Source: Mycolicibacterium vinylchloridicum
GTDB lineage: Bacteria; Actinomycetota; Actinomycetes; Mycobacteriales; Mycobacteriaceae
Direction of reading: 5' to 3'
NCBI RefSeq assembly: GCF_013404075.1
Contig: NZ_JACBJQ010000007.1
Coordinates: 62,001-126,000, forward strand
Length of the DNA stretch: 64,000 bases
Position 1 is the stretch's first letter. Each line of letters starts with the position of its first letter. Made by a program: the position numbers and the translations under genes. Positions 46,587 through 55,691 of this stretch are shown in pieces. The notes beneath the pieces are model-generated. The model was not told the DNA's origin and did not search any database. It worked only from the letters and a program-made list of their open reading frames with translations.

Positions 46587-47243
46587 ATGCATGCACAGAT
46601 AGTCCTGTTCGACGGATTCGACCCTCTCGACGCCATCGCCCCGTTCGAGGTGCTGGCCGCCGGCAGCGATGCGGTCGGTGGCGAGCTGGTGGTCGAGATG
46701 GTCACCGCCGAGGGGCCACGCGCGGTGCTCAGCGGAACCCGTGGGCTGGTCATCCCAGCCACCGGTCAGCTCGACCCGGCCAAGCCGGGCTATATCGTCG
46801 TGCCGGGCGCGTCCGGCCCGATCGAGGGTGATCCCGACGAGGGTGTCGAGACCATCCCCGTTCTGCTCGCCCGGTTCGGCGAAACAGCTGCAGTGCCGTT
46901 GCTGCGCAAGGCCTTGGACAATCCGGACATCATCGTGGCCACCGTGTGCGGCGGTTCGCTCGCGCTGGCGATGGCAGGACTGATCGAGGGCCGCAACGCC
47001 AACACCCATCACCTCGGGGTCGATGTCCTGGAAGCCACCGGGGTGACCCCGGTGGCGGCCAGGGTTGTCGACGACGGCGACCTGGTGACGGCCGGCGGTG
47101 TGACGTCCGGCCTGGACCTCGCATTGCACCTGCTGCACCGAAGTTACGGTCCCCGAGTGGCTTTGGCCGTCGAGGACATGTTCGCCTATGAACGGCGCGG
47201 AACGGTGTGGACCAACACCGGGCGCCTCCCGATGGCGATCTGA
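46587..47243 (+). CDS. DJ-1/PfpI family protein
   Basis: 218 aa. Glutamine-amidotransferase-like fold with nucleophile Cys in VATVCGGSLALAMAGL (about residue 117). N-terminal IVLFDGFDPLDAIAPFEVLAA and the THHLGVDVLEATGV segment place it with DJ-1/PfpI proteins related to isonitrile hydratase and AraC-type N-domains. ATG 46587 has no ribosome site. It lies just upstream of a small gene, 2 bp between stop and start. Reaction unknown. Confidence 0.85.
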   Translation: MHAQIVLFDGFDPLDAIAPFEVLAAGSDAVGGELVVEMVTAEGPRAVLSGTRGLVIPATGQLDPAKPGYIVVPGASGPIEGDPDEGVETIPVLLARFGETAAVPLLRKALDNPDIIVATVCGGSLALAMAGLIEGRNANTHHLGVDVLEATGVTPVAARVVDDGDLVTAGGVTSGLDLALHLLHRSYGPRVALAVEDMFAYERRGTVWTNTGRLPMAI

Positions 47244-47245
47244 CG

Positions 47246-47557
47246 ATGGGCATCCTCGGCGACTGGGACGTCGCGATCAAGACACCGATCGGCACGCTGC
47301 ACGTGGTGTACAACTTCACCGAGCTCGATCAGGTCATCGTCGGCAGCGCGGCCGGTCAGGGCGAGACCGTCTCGCTCAGCGACATCGTGGTCACTCCGGC
47401 CGCCGGCGGTCTGCGCGCGACCTGGCGCCAAACCGTCACCAAGCCAATGCGATTGAAGCTCGACTTCGACGTGCTGGTGTCCGACGACGAACTGAAGGGT
47501 CATTCTCGCGCCGGGCGGCTACCGCGAACGGCGGTCACCGGCCGACGCCGAACCTGA
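47246..47557 (+). CDS. Hypothetical protein, possible lipocalin-like beta-barrel
   Basis: 103 aa, start MGILGDWDVAIKTPIGTLHV, set two bases after the DJ-1 stop, so translation is coupled. Alternating strands (VVYNFTELDQVIVGSAAGQ, GLRATWRQTVTKPMRLKLD) suggest a small beta-barrel, ending in a basic GHSRAGRLPRTAVTGRRR tail. No Cys, signal or catalytic motif. I do not recognise the family, although proteins with this Gly-Arg-rich end recur in mycobacteria. Confidence 0.65.
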   Translation: MGILGDWDVAIKTPIGTLHVVYNFTELDQVIVGSAAGQGETVSLSDIVVTPAAGGLRATWRQTVTKPMRLKLDFDVLVSDDELKGHSRAGRLPRTAVTGRRRT

Positions 47558-47580
47558 CCCGAGCCGTCCGGTCGAAAAGG

Positions 47581-47586
47581 TATCGT
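47581..47586 (+). promoter_or_regulatory. Leaderless-type -10 of the P450 gene
   Basis: TATCGT ends 6 nt before the GTG at 47593. Confidence 0.6.
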
Positions 47587-47592
47587 CAGCAA

Positions 47593-48879
47593 GTGCCGAA
47601 CCCGCTCGACGTCCTACCCGTCGCCGACGGCGTCGGGCTGCCATGGGATGTCGCGGTCGACGACGCGGTGGCCGCGATCGCCGCGGCGCGCGAACGCTGC
47701 GGCGACACCTTTGTGGTGCAGAGTGGAAACGATCGGTACCTTTTCACCTTTTCGCCGACCGGCGTCGAATCGTTCTACGCGCTCGCTGAAGAAGCGGCGA
47801 GCAAGGGTGTCGCGGACTTCCTGATGCTGCGGCGCAAGCTGCCCGACGAGGTGTTTGCCGGCAGACGACTATTGCCGAGTTCACTGTTTCGCCGCGACGA
47901 CGTCACCTCATACCTCGCGAACCTCGACCGTGCCCTCGACGCGACGGAGGTGGAGCTCGGCAAGAGCGGCTCCGTCGAGCTGTTCGCACTGACCCGACGG
48001 CTCGGCCACCGCATGGGGTTGGCGTCGTGGGCGGGGCCGGGCTGCGCCGACGGGGAACCGTTCGAGCGGCTGGTGCGCGCGTTCGACGTACTCGACGGTT
48101 CGGACGCCTTCGTTCACCCCGACGCGATGGCCGCCGTGGCCGCCTCGGGTATGCAGGCCGAGCGAGCTGCCTTGGCGGAGGTTTCCGAGGTGATTGAAGC
48201 CTCACTGCGACAGCATGATTCGACGCCCGATGCCGGCGCAGGGTTGTTCAGCCGAATCGTCGATGCCTGGGCATCGGAATCGCCGGACGTCCGCAATCGC
48301 GGTATCGCGATGGATGTCGTGCTCATCCACATCGCCTCGATGTCGAACCTGATGGCGGCGCTCGGCTGGGCACTCGTCGATCTGATCGTTCATCCCGATC
48401 AACTCCGGCTGGTCGCGGGCGGCGATCGCGAGCTCGCTTCCAGCTGCGCCCTCGAAAGTACCCGGCTGGCGCAGCGTTCGATCATGGCCCGCGCTGTACT
48501 CGAGCCGGTCGCATTCGACACCGGGGCAGGTGTGGTCGATGTACCGAAGGGCTGGACCATCGCGACGCTCCTGCCGCTGCTGAACACATCGGCGGCTGCC
48601 GGCTTGGAGAAGTGGGATCCCAGTCGATGGCACCGGTACCGGCTCGCCGATGCGCATGCGTTGCCGTCACCGATGCTGGTGACCGCCTTTGGCCACGGCA
48701 AGCATTCCTGTCCGGCACAGCCCTTTTCGTTGGCCGCAATGACGATGGCGATGACCCGCCTCTTCGGCTGTTATGACATGAGGCCCGAGTGGGACAGATA
48801 TCCGCGTCCGGTACCCGCTCAGATCGGCGGCGTGGCGCGCGCGGCTGATCCCTGCCCGGTGGGCTACACAACGCGCTGA
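47593..48879 (+). CDS. Cytochrome P450 with atypical I-helix
   Basis: 428 aa. Heme ligand Cys near residue 372 in FGHGKHSCPAQPF (the F-x-x-G-x-x-x-C motif, with Pro rather than Gly after Cys). ExxR is ESTR (about residue 287), followed by the KWDPSRWHRYR stretch equivalent to the PERF region. The I-helix normally has (A/G)Gx(D/E)T; here it reads HIASMSNLMAALGW, with neither acid nor Thr. P450s lacking this pair often do not activate O2 in the normal way. No ferredoxin gene adjoins. GTG 47593 is placed by the -10 6 nt upstream. Substrate unknown. Confidence 0.85.
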   Translation: MPNPLDVLPVADGVGLPWDVAVDDAVAAIAAARERCGDTFVVQSGNDRYLFTFSPTGVESFYALAEEAASKGVADFLMLRRKLPDEVFAGRRLLPSSLFRRDDVTSYLANLDRALDATEVELGKSGSVELFALTRRLGHRMGLASWAGPGCADGEPFERLVRAFDVLDGSDAFVHPDAMAAVAASGMQAERAALAEVSEVIEASLRQHDSTPDAGAGLFSRIVDAWASESPDVRNRGIAMDVVLIHIASMSNLMAALGWALVDLIVHPDQLRLVAGGDRELASSCALESTRLAQRSIMARAVLEPVAFDTGAGVVDVPKGWTIATLLPLLNTSAAAGLEKWDPSRWHRYRLADAHALPSPMLVTAFGHGKHSCPAQPFSLAAMTMAMTRLFGCYDMRPEWDRYPRPVPAQIGGVARAADPCPVGYTTR

Positions 48880-49372
48880 CCGAAGCTAGACCGCCCGGCG
48901 TTCCCGCTCGGCCGCCAATCCCTCGCTGACCACCGCCACGGCCATGCTCTGGTGGTAGCCGCGCCGGGCCAGCATCCCGACCAGCCTGCGCATCACCTTG
49001 ACGTCATCCCCGTCGTCGAGCTTCTCGCGGCGCAGCTTCTGCTCCACCAACTGCTCGGCGCGTAGCCGCTCGGCACCGGCGTCGATCCCGTCGAGCGCCG
49101 CGGCGATCAATTCGTCGTCGACACCTTTGGTCCGAAGCTCAGCAGCCAAGGCGCGCTTACCTTTTCCGGCCCGTTGCCGCCGGGATTGGACCCACTGCTG
49201 CGCGAAGTCCGCATCGTCGATCAGGCCGACGGCGGCCAGCCGATTCAGGATCGTCGCAATGACCTCGCCGGAATATCCCCGCTTGGTCAGCTGCCCGGCC
49301 AGCTCAGATCGAGTCCGCGGCCGCGCGGTGAGCAGGCGCAGGCACAGCGCATGCGCCTGCTCTTCGCGGCTC

Positions 49373-50425
<1,053 letters not shown>

Positions 50426-50528
50426 GGTGATACCTCTTCCGGTAGTCGTCTGCTGACCGTGTTGGTCAATTGGCCGTGACGTTAAAGGAGGCCTCTGACA
50501 AAAACTCGGTCCAACGTCGACCACCATA

Positions 50529-50544
50529 GCGAACAGGTGTTCGA
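50529..50544 (-). promoter_or_regulatory. SOS (LexA) box of recA-recX
   Basis: Read on the reverse strand: TCGAAC-ACCT-GTTCGC, one mismatch from TCGAAC-N4-GTTCGA. It lies upstream of recA, and about 25 bp from the stop of the neighbouring hydrolase gene. Confidence 0.8.
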
Positions 50545-50569
50545 AAGCAAGCGAGGCGCGCCGCGCGTG

Positions 50570-51259
50570 TCAAACAAGCCGGTGCAAGGCGTCGGCCAGA
50601 GCTGCCGGCCGGGAGTAGAACGGCGAATGCCCCCCGGGAAGCTCCACCAGCTCCGCACCGAGTCGCTCCGTCGCCACCCGTCGCGACCAGCCCGGATCGA
50701 TCATTCGGTCCTCCGCGCACACGACGTAGGTGGCCGGAGTCGACGGGAGCCGATCGAACGTGCAGCGCTGCGCCATCGGCTCCCGTGCCTGAACTCGCAG
50801 CCGCGCGATCGCCGACTCGACGATGTCGTCGTCGCAATCCGGGTAGAAGATCGATCGCGCCACATCAACGTCGATCCAACGGGTGCCGCCGTCAACCTTG
50901 GCAAGTCCGGCCGAATATTCCGGATTGAGTATGTGCTGCTCCCGATTCAGCTCGGCGAAGGTGCGGCCGGGTTCGGCGACCACACCGCACAGGTACACCT
51001 GGTGGCGAATCGGCCGGCGGTCGGCGATCCAGGGGAACGCGTAGCTTCCCAGCGAATGACCGACGGCCACGACGTCGTAGTCGCTCTCGTCCAGCGCGGC
51101 GGCGAACGTCGCGGCGTGGTCTTCGAACGTCGCCGCCGGGTCGTCGAACCGGACGTCCACCGCGACCGCCCGGTGCCCGCGCCGCTCCAGTTCGGGAATC
51201 AACCGCTCCCAGCACCACGGGCCGTGCCAGGCGCCGTGGATCAACGCGAAGGTACTCAC
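50570..51259 (-). CDS. Alpha/beta hydrolase
   Basis: 229 aa. Core motifs: FALIHGAWHGPWCWERLI (oxyanion region), AVGHSLGSYAFPWIA (Ser near residue 74), VCAEDRMIDPGW (Asp) and ELPGGHSPFYSRP (His). These match the salicylate esterase/MenH-like group. GTG 51259 lies 4 bp after the stop of the DUF3046 gene, so it is in one operon with it. It is not present at this site in M. tuberculosis. Substrate unknown. Confidence 0.82.
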   Translation of the reverse strand: MSTFALIHGAWHGPWCWERLIPELERRGHRAVAVDVRFDDPAATFEDHAATFAAALDESDYDVVAVGHSLGSYAFPWIADRRPIRHQVYLCGVVAEPGRTFAELNREQHILNPEYSAGLAKVDGGTRWIDVDVARSIFYPDCDDDIVESAIARLRVQAREPMAQRCTFDRLPSTPATYVVCAEDRMIDPGWSRRVATERLGAELVELPGGHSPFYSRPAALADALHRLV

Positions 51260-51263
51260 CCGC

Positions 51264-51458
51264 TCACCACTGATCGCGCGGCACGTCGAAGTCCGCACAC
51301 AGCGCCCGCCACACGTCGCGGGGCTCCACACCATCTTCGATGGCCTGCGCGGCGGTGCGTCCGCCCAGCTGTGTCAGCACGTGGTCGACCACCAGTGAGC
51401 CCCCGCGAACCGGGCCGAACTGCGCATCGACCAGTTCGTGGAATTCCGTCAGCCGCAC
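51264..51458 (-). CDS. DUF3046 family protein (Rv2738c-like)
   Basis: 64 aa. RLTEFHELVDAQFG, VLTQLGGRTAAQAIEDG and PRDVWRALCADFDVP match the short DUF3046 family kept next to recA in actinobacteria. The GTG start at 51458 has TAAGTT 6 nt upstream (51465-51470), a leaderless-type -10 that overlaps the end of the glycosyltransferase gene. No function is established for this family. Confidence 0.88.
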   Translation of the reverse strand: MRLTEFHELVDAQFGPVRGGSLVVDHVLTQLGGRTAAQAIEDGVEPRDVWRALCADFDVPRDQW

Positions 51459-51464
51459 GTCACC

Positions 51465-51470
51465 AACTTA
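51465..51470 (-). promoter_or_regulatory. Leaderless-type -10 of the DUF3046 gene
   Basis: Reverse-strand TAAGTT ends 6 nt before the GTG at 51458 and contains the stop codon (TAA) of the upstream glycosyltransferase gene. Confidence 0.5.
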
Positions 51471-52640
51471 CCCAGCCACCCGCTTGGCTTCATGGCACAC
51501 CTGTACCGGATCAGTGACCCGATCGATGCTCTCCCCCGCGCGCCGGGCCGCCTCCCGGTAATCCCGCGACGACAGCACCTCCGCCACCTCGGCCACCAGG
51601 GCCTCGGCGGACAGCGGCCGAATCAGACGCGCACTACCTTGTCGCACAACACGATTCGCCAACTCCCATTGGTCACCACCGCCGGGGATCACCACCAGCG
51701 GCACGCCGGCGAGCAGGGTCTTCGACAACATGCCGTGCCCGCCGCCGCAGATCACCAGATCGGCGTGGGTCAGCAGCTCGTCCTGGCGGCCGAGGCCCAC
51801 ACTCGCCCACGGCGGCACGTCGAGTTCCTGCCCGCCCAGCCGGGAGATCACCACCCGCGAGCCGGCGGGCACGGTGCGTCCCGGGATCAGGTGTTCCAGC
51901 GTCAGTTCGGCCACGCCGTGGGCGCCGGTGGTGGCGGTCGACGGGGCTACCACGATGACCGGGCCGTCCCCCGGCGGGATCGGCAGCACCGCGGCCGTCG
52001 GCTCGAAATGCAGTGGGCCGACGATCACGGCCTCGGCGGGCCAGTCCGGGCGCGGCACCTCGAGCGCGGGCAGGGTGGCGATCAGACGGCGTACCGGCCC
52101 GGGTTCGCGCGCAGGCAGCCCGATCTGCACCCGCGCGGCCGAACGCTGACGCTGCCCTTTCTTCAACGACCGCGCGGTCAGGGCCCGCATGATCGAGTCA
52201 CGTAACCGGCCGCGGATGCCGGTTCCGGGCGCCAGTCCGCTGCCCAGCGGGGGCAGGCCGCGCGATGGCAGGTACAACGGTTGCGGGTTCAGCTCGACCC
52301 ACGGGACGCCCAGCAATTCGGCGGCCATTCCGCCGCAGACGGTGATCACGTCGGAGACGATCAGATCGGGTGTCAGGTCATGCAGCACCGGCGCGTTGAG
52401 CACGGCCATCCGCGCCGCGCGCTGGTTGATCTTCTCGCCGGCGTCGGCGTCGTCGTCGGCGTCGGTGACGTCGAGTCCGACGAGTTCGACGGATTCGATG
52501 CCGGCGGCCCGGGCGGTGTCGAGCCATTCGGTGCCGGTGAGCAGGACGGGATCGTCCCCGGCGGCAGCCAGCCGCAGACACAACGCGATCGCGGGGAACG
52601 CATGGCCCGGATCCGGACCTGCTACCACCGCGACGCGCAC
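51468..52640 (-). CDS. Glycosyltransferase, MGT/UGT-like (Rv2739c-like)
   Basis: 390 aa. N-terminal GPDPGHAFPAIALCLRL (acceptor-side domain start), DLIVSDVITVCGGMAAELLG in the middle, and the C-terminal nucleotide-sugar domain with HADLVICGGGHGMLSKTLLAG followed by VPLVVIPGGGDQWELANRVV, the UGT signature region (shown in parts). Typical of GT1-family enzymes for macrolides or polyketide/phenolic glycolipids. GTG 52640 diverges from ephG with only 42 bp between. Acceptor unknown. Confidence 0.87.
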   Translation of the reverse strand: MRVAVVAGPDPGHAFPAIALCLRLAAAGDDPVLLTGTEWLDTARAAGIESVELVGLDVTDADDDADAGEKINQRAARMAVLNAPVLHDLTPDLIVSDVITVCGGMAAELLGVPWVELNPQPLYLPSRGLPPLGSGLAPGTGIRGRLRDSIMRALTARSLKKGQRQRSAARVQIGLPAREPGPVRRLIATLPALEVPRPDWPAEAVIVGPLHFEPTAAVLPIPPGDGPVIVVAPSTATTGAHGVAELTLEHLIPGRTVPAGSRVVISRLGGQELDVPPWASVGLGRQDELLTHADLVICGGGHGMLSKTLLAGVPLVVIPGGGDQWELANRVVRQGSARLIRPLSAEALVAEVAEVLSSRDYREAARRAGESIDRVTDPVQVCHEAKRVAG

Positions 52641-52669
52641 GCGCCTACCCTGCCATAGGGGTTCGCGCC

Positions 52670-52675
52670 TAGGCT
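52670..52675 (+). promoter_or_regulatory. Leaderless-type -10 of ephG
   Basis: TAGGCT ends 7 nt before the ATG at 52683. Confidence 0.55.
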
Positions 52676-52682
52676 GACGAGC

Positions 52683-53123
52683 ATGACCGAGCAGACATCC
52701 GTGAGCTCCGACATCGACAATGCCCACACCGTCGAGGTCTTCTTGAACGCTCTGCAGGAGCAGGACTTGGCGACCGCCGACGCTCAGCTGGACGACAATC
52801 TCGTCTACCAGAACGTCGGGTTTCCCACCGTCCGCGGCCGCAAGCGGACCATGAAGCTGTTCAAGGGACTGCAGCGTCCCAGCTTCGGTTTCGAGGTGAA
52901 GATCCACCGCATCGCGGTCAACGGCCCGGTGGTGCTCACCGAACGGACCGACGTACTCAGGGTGGGCCCGGTGCGCCTGCAGTTCTGGGTGTGTGGCGTC
53001 TTCGAAGTGAGCGACGGCCGAATTACTCTGTGGCGGGACTATTTCGACATGATGGACATGCTCAAGGGCACCGCCAGGGGCCTGCTCGGTGCCGTGGTTC
53101 CGGCACTGCGTCCGACGCTCTAG
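52683..53123 (+). CDS. ephG: Limonene-1,2-epoxide hydrolase-type EphG
   Basis: 146 aa, one curved-barrel domain. The catalytic set of limonene epoxide hydrolase is present: Tyr/Asn in LVYQNVGFP, Arg-x-Asp in TERTDVL, and the second Asp in WRDYFDM. This family opens epoxides with a water activated by Tyr-Asn-Asp. Corresponds to Rv2740 (EphG), reported to act on lipid/sterol epoxides. No signal peptide. The following DUF5313 gene is 9 bp downstream, with an AGGAG ribosome site. Confidence 0.9.
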   Translation: MTEQTSVSSDIDNAHTVEVFLNALQEQDLATADAQLDDNLVYQNVGFPTVRGRKRTMKLFKGLQRPSFGFEVKIHRIAVNGPVVLTERTDVLRVGPVRLQFWVCGVFEVSDGRITLWRDYFDMMDMLKGTARGLLGAVVPALRPTL

Positions 53124-53132
53124 GAGATCACG

Positions 53133-53522
53133 GTTAGCACTGACAGTAAGAAACCCAACCTTTTCCAGCTAGTCGGCTACTACCTGGGTAAACGACTGCC
53201 GGACTCGATGCTGGACTGGGTCCGTGAAGACCTCACCGGGCCCGGCGCCACCCGGCGGGTGATGCTCCGCGTCATGGTGCCGGCGTTGCTCATCCTCGCG
53301 CCGTTCTGGCTGGTCCCGACCGCCATGTGGGTGCGGGCCAGCATGACGATCCCGATTCTGATCCCGTTCATCTACTTCTCGCACGCGTTGAACAAGATCT
53401 GGCGCAAGCACATGCTGCGGGTGCACCACCTGGATCCGGACCTGATCGAGAAACTCGAGCGCGAGCGCAACGCCGGTAAGCACCAGTCCTATATCGAACG
53501 GTTCGGGCCACGCCCGGATTAG
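53133..53522 (+). CDS. DUF5313 membrane protein, start codon apparently GTT
   Basis: 129 aa from the inferred start: (V/M)STDSKKPNLFQLVGYYLGK, then MLDWVREDLTGPGATRRVML and two membrane segments (PALLILAPFWLVPTAMWV, MTIPILIPFIYFSHALNK), ending IERFGPRPD. The usual N-terminus of this family (MSTDSKKPN type) is fully encoded, behind AGGAG (53122-53126) at 6 nt, but the codon there is GTT. The first in-frame ATG is at 53208, which would cut 25 conserved residues. Convergent with pspM; the stops share TTAG. Confidence 0.75.
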   Translation, partial: VSTDSKKPNLFQLVGYYLGKRLPDSMLDWVREDLTGPGATRRVMLRVMVPALLILAPFWLVPTAMWVRASMTIPILIPFIYFSHALNKIWRKHMLRVHHLDPDLIEKLERERNAGKHQSYIERFGPRPD

Positions 53523-54337
53523 GCGCGGCGGAGCTGGCCCAGCTCGTCGAACGCCTGGGCCCAACCCATCAGCCGGTCGGTCGCGCCGGCCAGCTCATTG
53601 CGGTAGCGCTGCGCCGACATCGGTGAACTCGACATCGAGCCGGTGTTGGCCGCTGACACCAGTTGCGCTGCAGCGGTGACCATTTCGTTGTACTGCCGCA
53701 CGCCGGCGTTGAGCTGAGCGGTGAACGCGTTGATGGTCGGCGCCAGATACGTCCGCGAATGCGGTGTCTCGGCCGCCGCGCGTTCCATCGAGACCACCTC
53801 GGCCGCGGTCGCTGCCATGGTCGCCGCGGTGCGGTCGGCGGCCTGGGTCAGCTCGCGAATCTCCTCTGGCGGCAACATCTTGCCGCGCGTCATCACGCCG
53901 AGCAGGGAGTGAAAGCCCCGCTCGGAGGCGCCCAGTGCCGACATCGACGGCCGGGCCACCGATCCGTGCGGAGGCAGCCGCCGGCCACTCGCCTGACGCT
54001 GCGGCGGCAACGGCTCGCCTCGAAGCCAGCGGTAGCGCAACAGCAACAGGGTCGCGGGCACCGCGGCGCCGGCCGCGATCACCCCCGTGATGATCAGCCC
54101 CCACACCGGCGTGCTCCATGTCGCGAGCAGCCCGGTGACACCCACCCAGAACACCGTCGCGAACCCGAAGAACAGGCCCAGCCGCAACGCCCAGCGCCGC
54201 TTACGCAGCAGCCGGGCGCGCGGATCGGCAGCGGCGCTGAGCTTTTGGGCCGCGGTGTCGGCGTACTCGCTGACGGTGTCGATACCGCGCTGGATGGCCG
54301 AACGCCATTGGCGCGTCAAATAGGGACTCACCGCCAT
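53519..54337 (-). CDS. pspM: Envelope-stress membrane protein PspM (Rv2743c-like)
   Basis: 272 aa. N-terminal ~48 residues cytosolic, two adjacent membrane segments (RWALRLGLFFGFATVFWVGVTG and VWGLIITGVIAAGAAVPATLL, in part), then a helical cytosolic domain (about residues 130-260, LTQAADRTAATMAATAAEVV). Matches Rv2743c, the membrane partner of PspA in mycobacteria. It is 15 bp downstream of pspA. The fourth gene of the M. tuberculosis group (Rv2742c, pspN) is absent: the next gene here is the convergent DUF5313 gene. Confidence 0.88.
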   Translation of the reverse strand: MAVSPYLTRQWRSAIQRGIDTVSEYADTAAQKLSAAADPRARLLRKRRWALRLGLFFGFATVFWVGVTGLLATWSTPVWGLIITGVIAAGAAVPATLLLLRYRWLRGEPLPPQRQASGRRLPPHGSVARPSMSALGASERGFHSLLGVMTRGKMLPPEEIRELTQAADRTAATMAATAAEVVSMERAAAETPHSRTYLAPTINAFTAQLNAGVRQYNEMVTAAAQLVSAANTGSMSSSPMSAQRYRNELAGATDRLMGWAQAFDELGQLRRA

Positions 54338-54352
54338 CGAAGAATTCGCCTC

Positions 54353-55165
54353 CTACTGTCCGAGTGGCTTCTCGGGCTCGGGTGCACTGACCGGGGGCGC
54401 AGGCGCGGGGGTGACCGCCGGCGTGGCGCCAGAAGGAAGCGCGTCACCGCGCATCGAGGCCCGGATCTGCTCGAGCCGCGAGTGGCCGGCCATCTGCACG
54501 CTGGCCTGCTGCACCTCGAGCATCCGGCCCTGCACCGAGTTCTGGGCCAGCTCGGCCGAACCGATCGCGTTGGCGTAGCGGCGCTCGATCTTGTCGCGCA
54601 CCTCGTCGAGGCTGGGCGTGTTGCCGGGCGCGGCGAGTTCGCTCATCGACCGCAGCGAGGCGCTGACCTGCTCCTGCATCTTGGCCTGCTCGAGCTGGCT
54701 GAGCAGCTTGGTGCGTTCGGCGATCTTCTGCTGCAGCATCATCGCGTTCTGCTCGACGGCCTTCTTGGCCTGGCCGGCGGCCTGCAGCGCCTGGTCGTGC
54801 AGGCCCTTGAGGTCTTCGACGCTCTGCTCGGCGGTCACCAGCTGCGCGGCGAACGCCTCGGCGGCGTTGTTGTACTCGGTGGCCTTGGCGGCGTCACCGC
54901 CGGCGACTGCCTGATCGGCGAGGGTGAGCGCCTGGCGGACGTTGACCTGCAACTTCTCGATATCGGCGAGCTGACGGTTGAGTCGCATCTCGAGCTGGCG
55001 CTGGTTTCCGATCACCTGGGCGGCCTGCTGGGTGAGCGCCTGATGCTGCCGCTGGGCCTCTTCGATTGCCTGCTGGATCTGGATCTTCGGGTCGGCATAC
55101 TCGTCGACCTTGGAGTTGAAAAGCGCCATCAGGTACTTCCACGCCTTGGTGAACGGATTGGCCAT
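54353..55165 (-). CDS. pspA: Phage shock protein PspA / 35-kDa antigen
   Basis: 270 aa. Nearly all helix and coiled coil ([40 protein letters not shown]) with an Ala/Pro-rich C-terminal tail. PspA/IM30 proteins bind stressed membranes and form ESCRT-III-like assemblies. Start ATG 55165 gives [20 protein letters not shown], an amphipathic membrane-binding helix. Preceded by clgR (118 bp). Corresponds to Rv2744c. Confidence 0.94.
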   Translation of the reverse strand: MANPFTKAWKYLMALFNSKVDEYADPKIQIQQAIEEAQRQHQALTQQAAQVIGNQRQLEMRLNRQLADIEKLQVNVRQALTLADQAVAGGDAAKATEYNNAAEAFAAQLVTAEQSVEDLKGLHDQALQAAGQAKKAVEQNAMMLQQKIAERTKLLSQLEQAKMQEQVSASLRSMSELAAPGNTPSLDEVRDKIERRYANAIGSAELAQNSVQGRMLEVQQASVQMAGHSRLEQIRASMRGDALPSGATPAVTPAPAPPVSAPEPEKPLGQ

Positions 55166-55283
55166 CAGTTGCCCGCCTTCATATCGAGTGCCGCAGTTCG
55201 GTCGTCGAGCCCCAATTTATCGGTTCTCGATGCCCGGCCACACCCCTGCACGCATGTGGCCTGGACCAGACCCGATCTGTGGG

Positions 55284-55619
55284 TCAGGCGACCGCCATCG
55301 CGACGGGATGCGGGATGACCACCTTGGTGGCGACATCGATCACGCTGTCCTGGCCCGGCACGGCCGTCAACCGGGCAATGCGCTCACGGTCGGCCATTTT
55401 CTCTCCGGCATCGGTCAAGACCCGCGACAGCGGAACGTCGAGTGCGCTGCAGATCGCGCTGAGCAGCTCGCTGGAGGCCTCTTTACGACCGCGCTCCACC
55501 TCAGACAGGTAGCCGAGGCTGACACGGGCCGTATCAGACACCTCACGAAGGGTGCGTCCCTGCGAGGTCCGGGCGTCACGAAGTACGTCACCGATCACCT
55601 CACGCAGCAGTACGGCCAT
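55284..55619 (-). CDS. clgR: Transcription regulator ClgR
   Basis: 111 aa Xre-family regulator. The helix-turn-helix is [22 protein letters not shown] (about residues 22-43). ClgR activates Clp protease and psp genes in actinobacteria and is itself degraded by Clp. ATG 55619 has GGAGGA upstream and a SigE-type promoter further up. It heads the clgR-pspA-pspM cluster. The C-terminus ends in ...[12 protein letters not shown], an Ala-ended tail of the sort recognised by Clp protease. Confidence 0.93.
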   Translation of the reverse strand: MAVLLREVIGDVLRDARTSQGRTLREVSDTARVSLGYLSEVERGRKEASSELLSAICSALDVPLSRVLTDAGEKMADRERIARLTAVPGQDSVIDVATKVVIPHPVAMAVA

Positions 55620-55637
55620 CGGGTGTCCTCCTCCACG

Positions 55638-55650
55638 AGTTGCAACAACT
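55638..55650. promoter_or_regulatory. Dyad AGTTG-CAA-CAACT in the clgR promoter
   Basis: A perfect 5-bp dyad with a 3-nt centre. It lies between the predicted -10 (55654-55659) and the clgR start, around the expected transcription start. It may serve an autoregulator; the known ClgR site has a different core, so the binding protein is open. Confidence 0.35.
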
Positions 55651-55653
55651 ACT

Positions 55654-55683
55654 GCAACGCCGCGGGGCGCCGAATTGGTTCCC
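55654..55683 (-). promoter_or_regulatory. SigE-type promoter of clgR
   Basis: Read on the reverse strand: -35 GGGAACC (55677-55683), spacer of 17 nt, -10 CGTTGC (55654-55659). This matches the SigE consensus and the sigB promoter of this window. SigE control of the clgR-psp operon is established in M. tuberculosis. Confidence 0.75.
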
Positions 55684-55691
55684 AGGAAACC

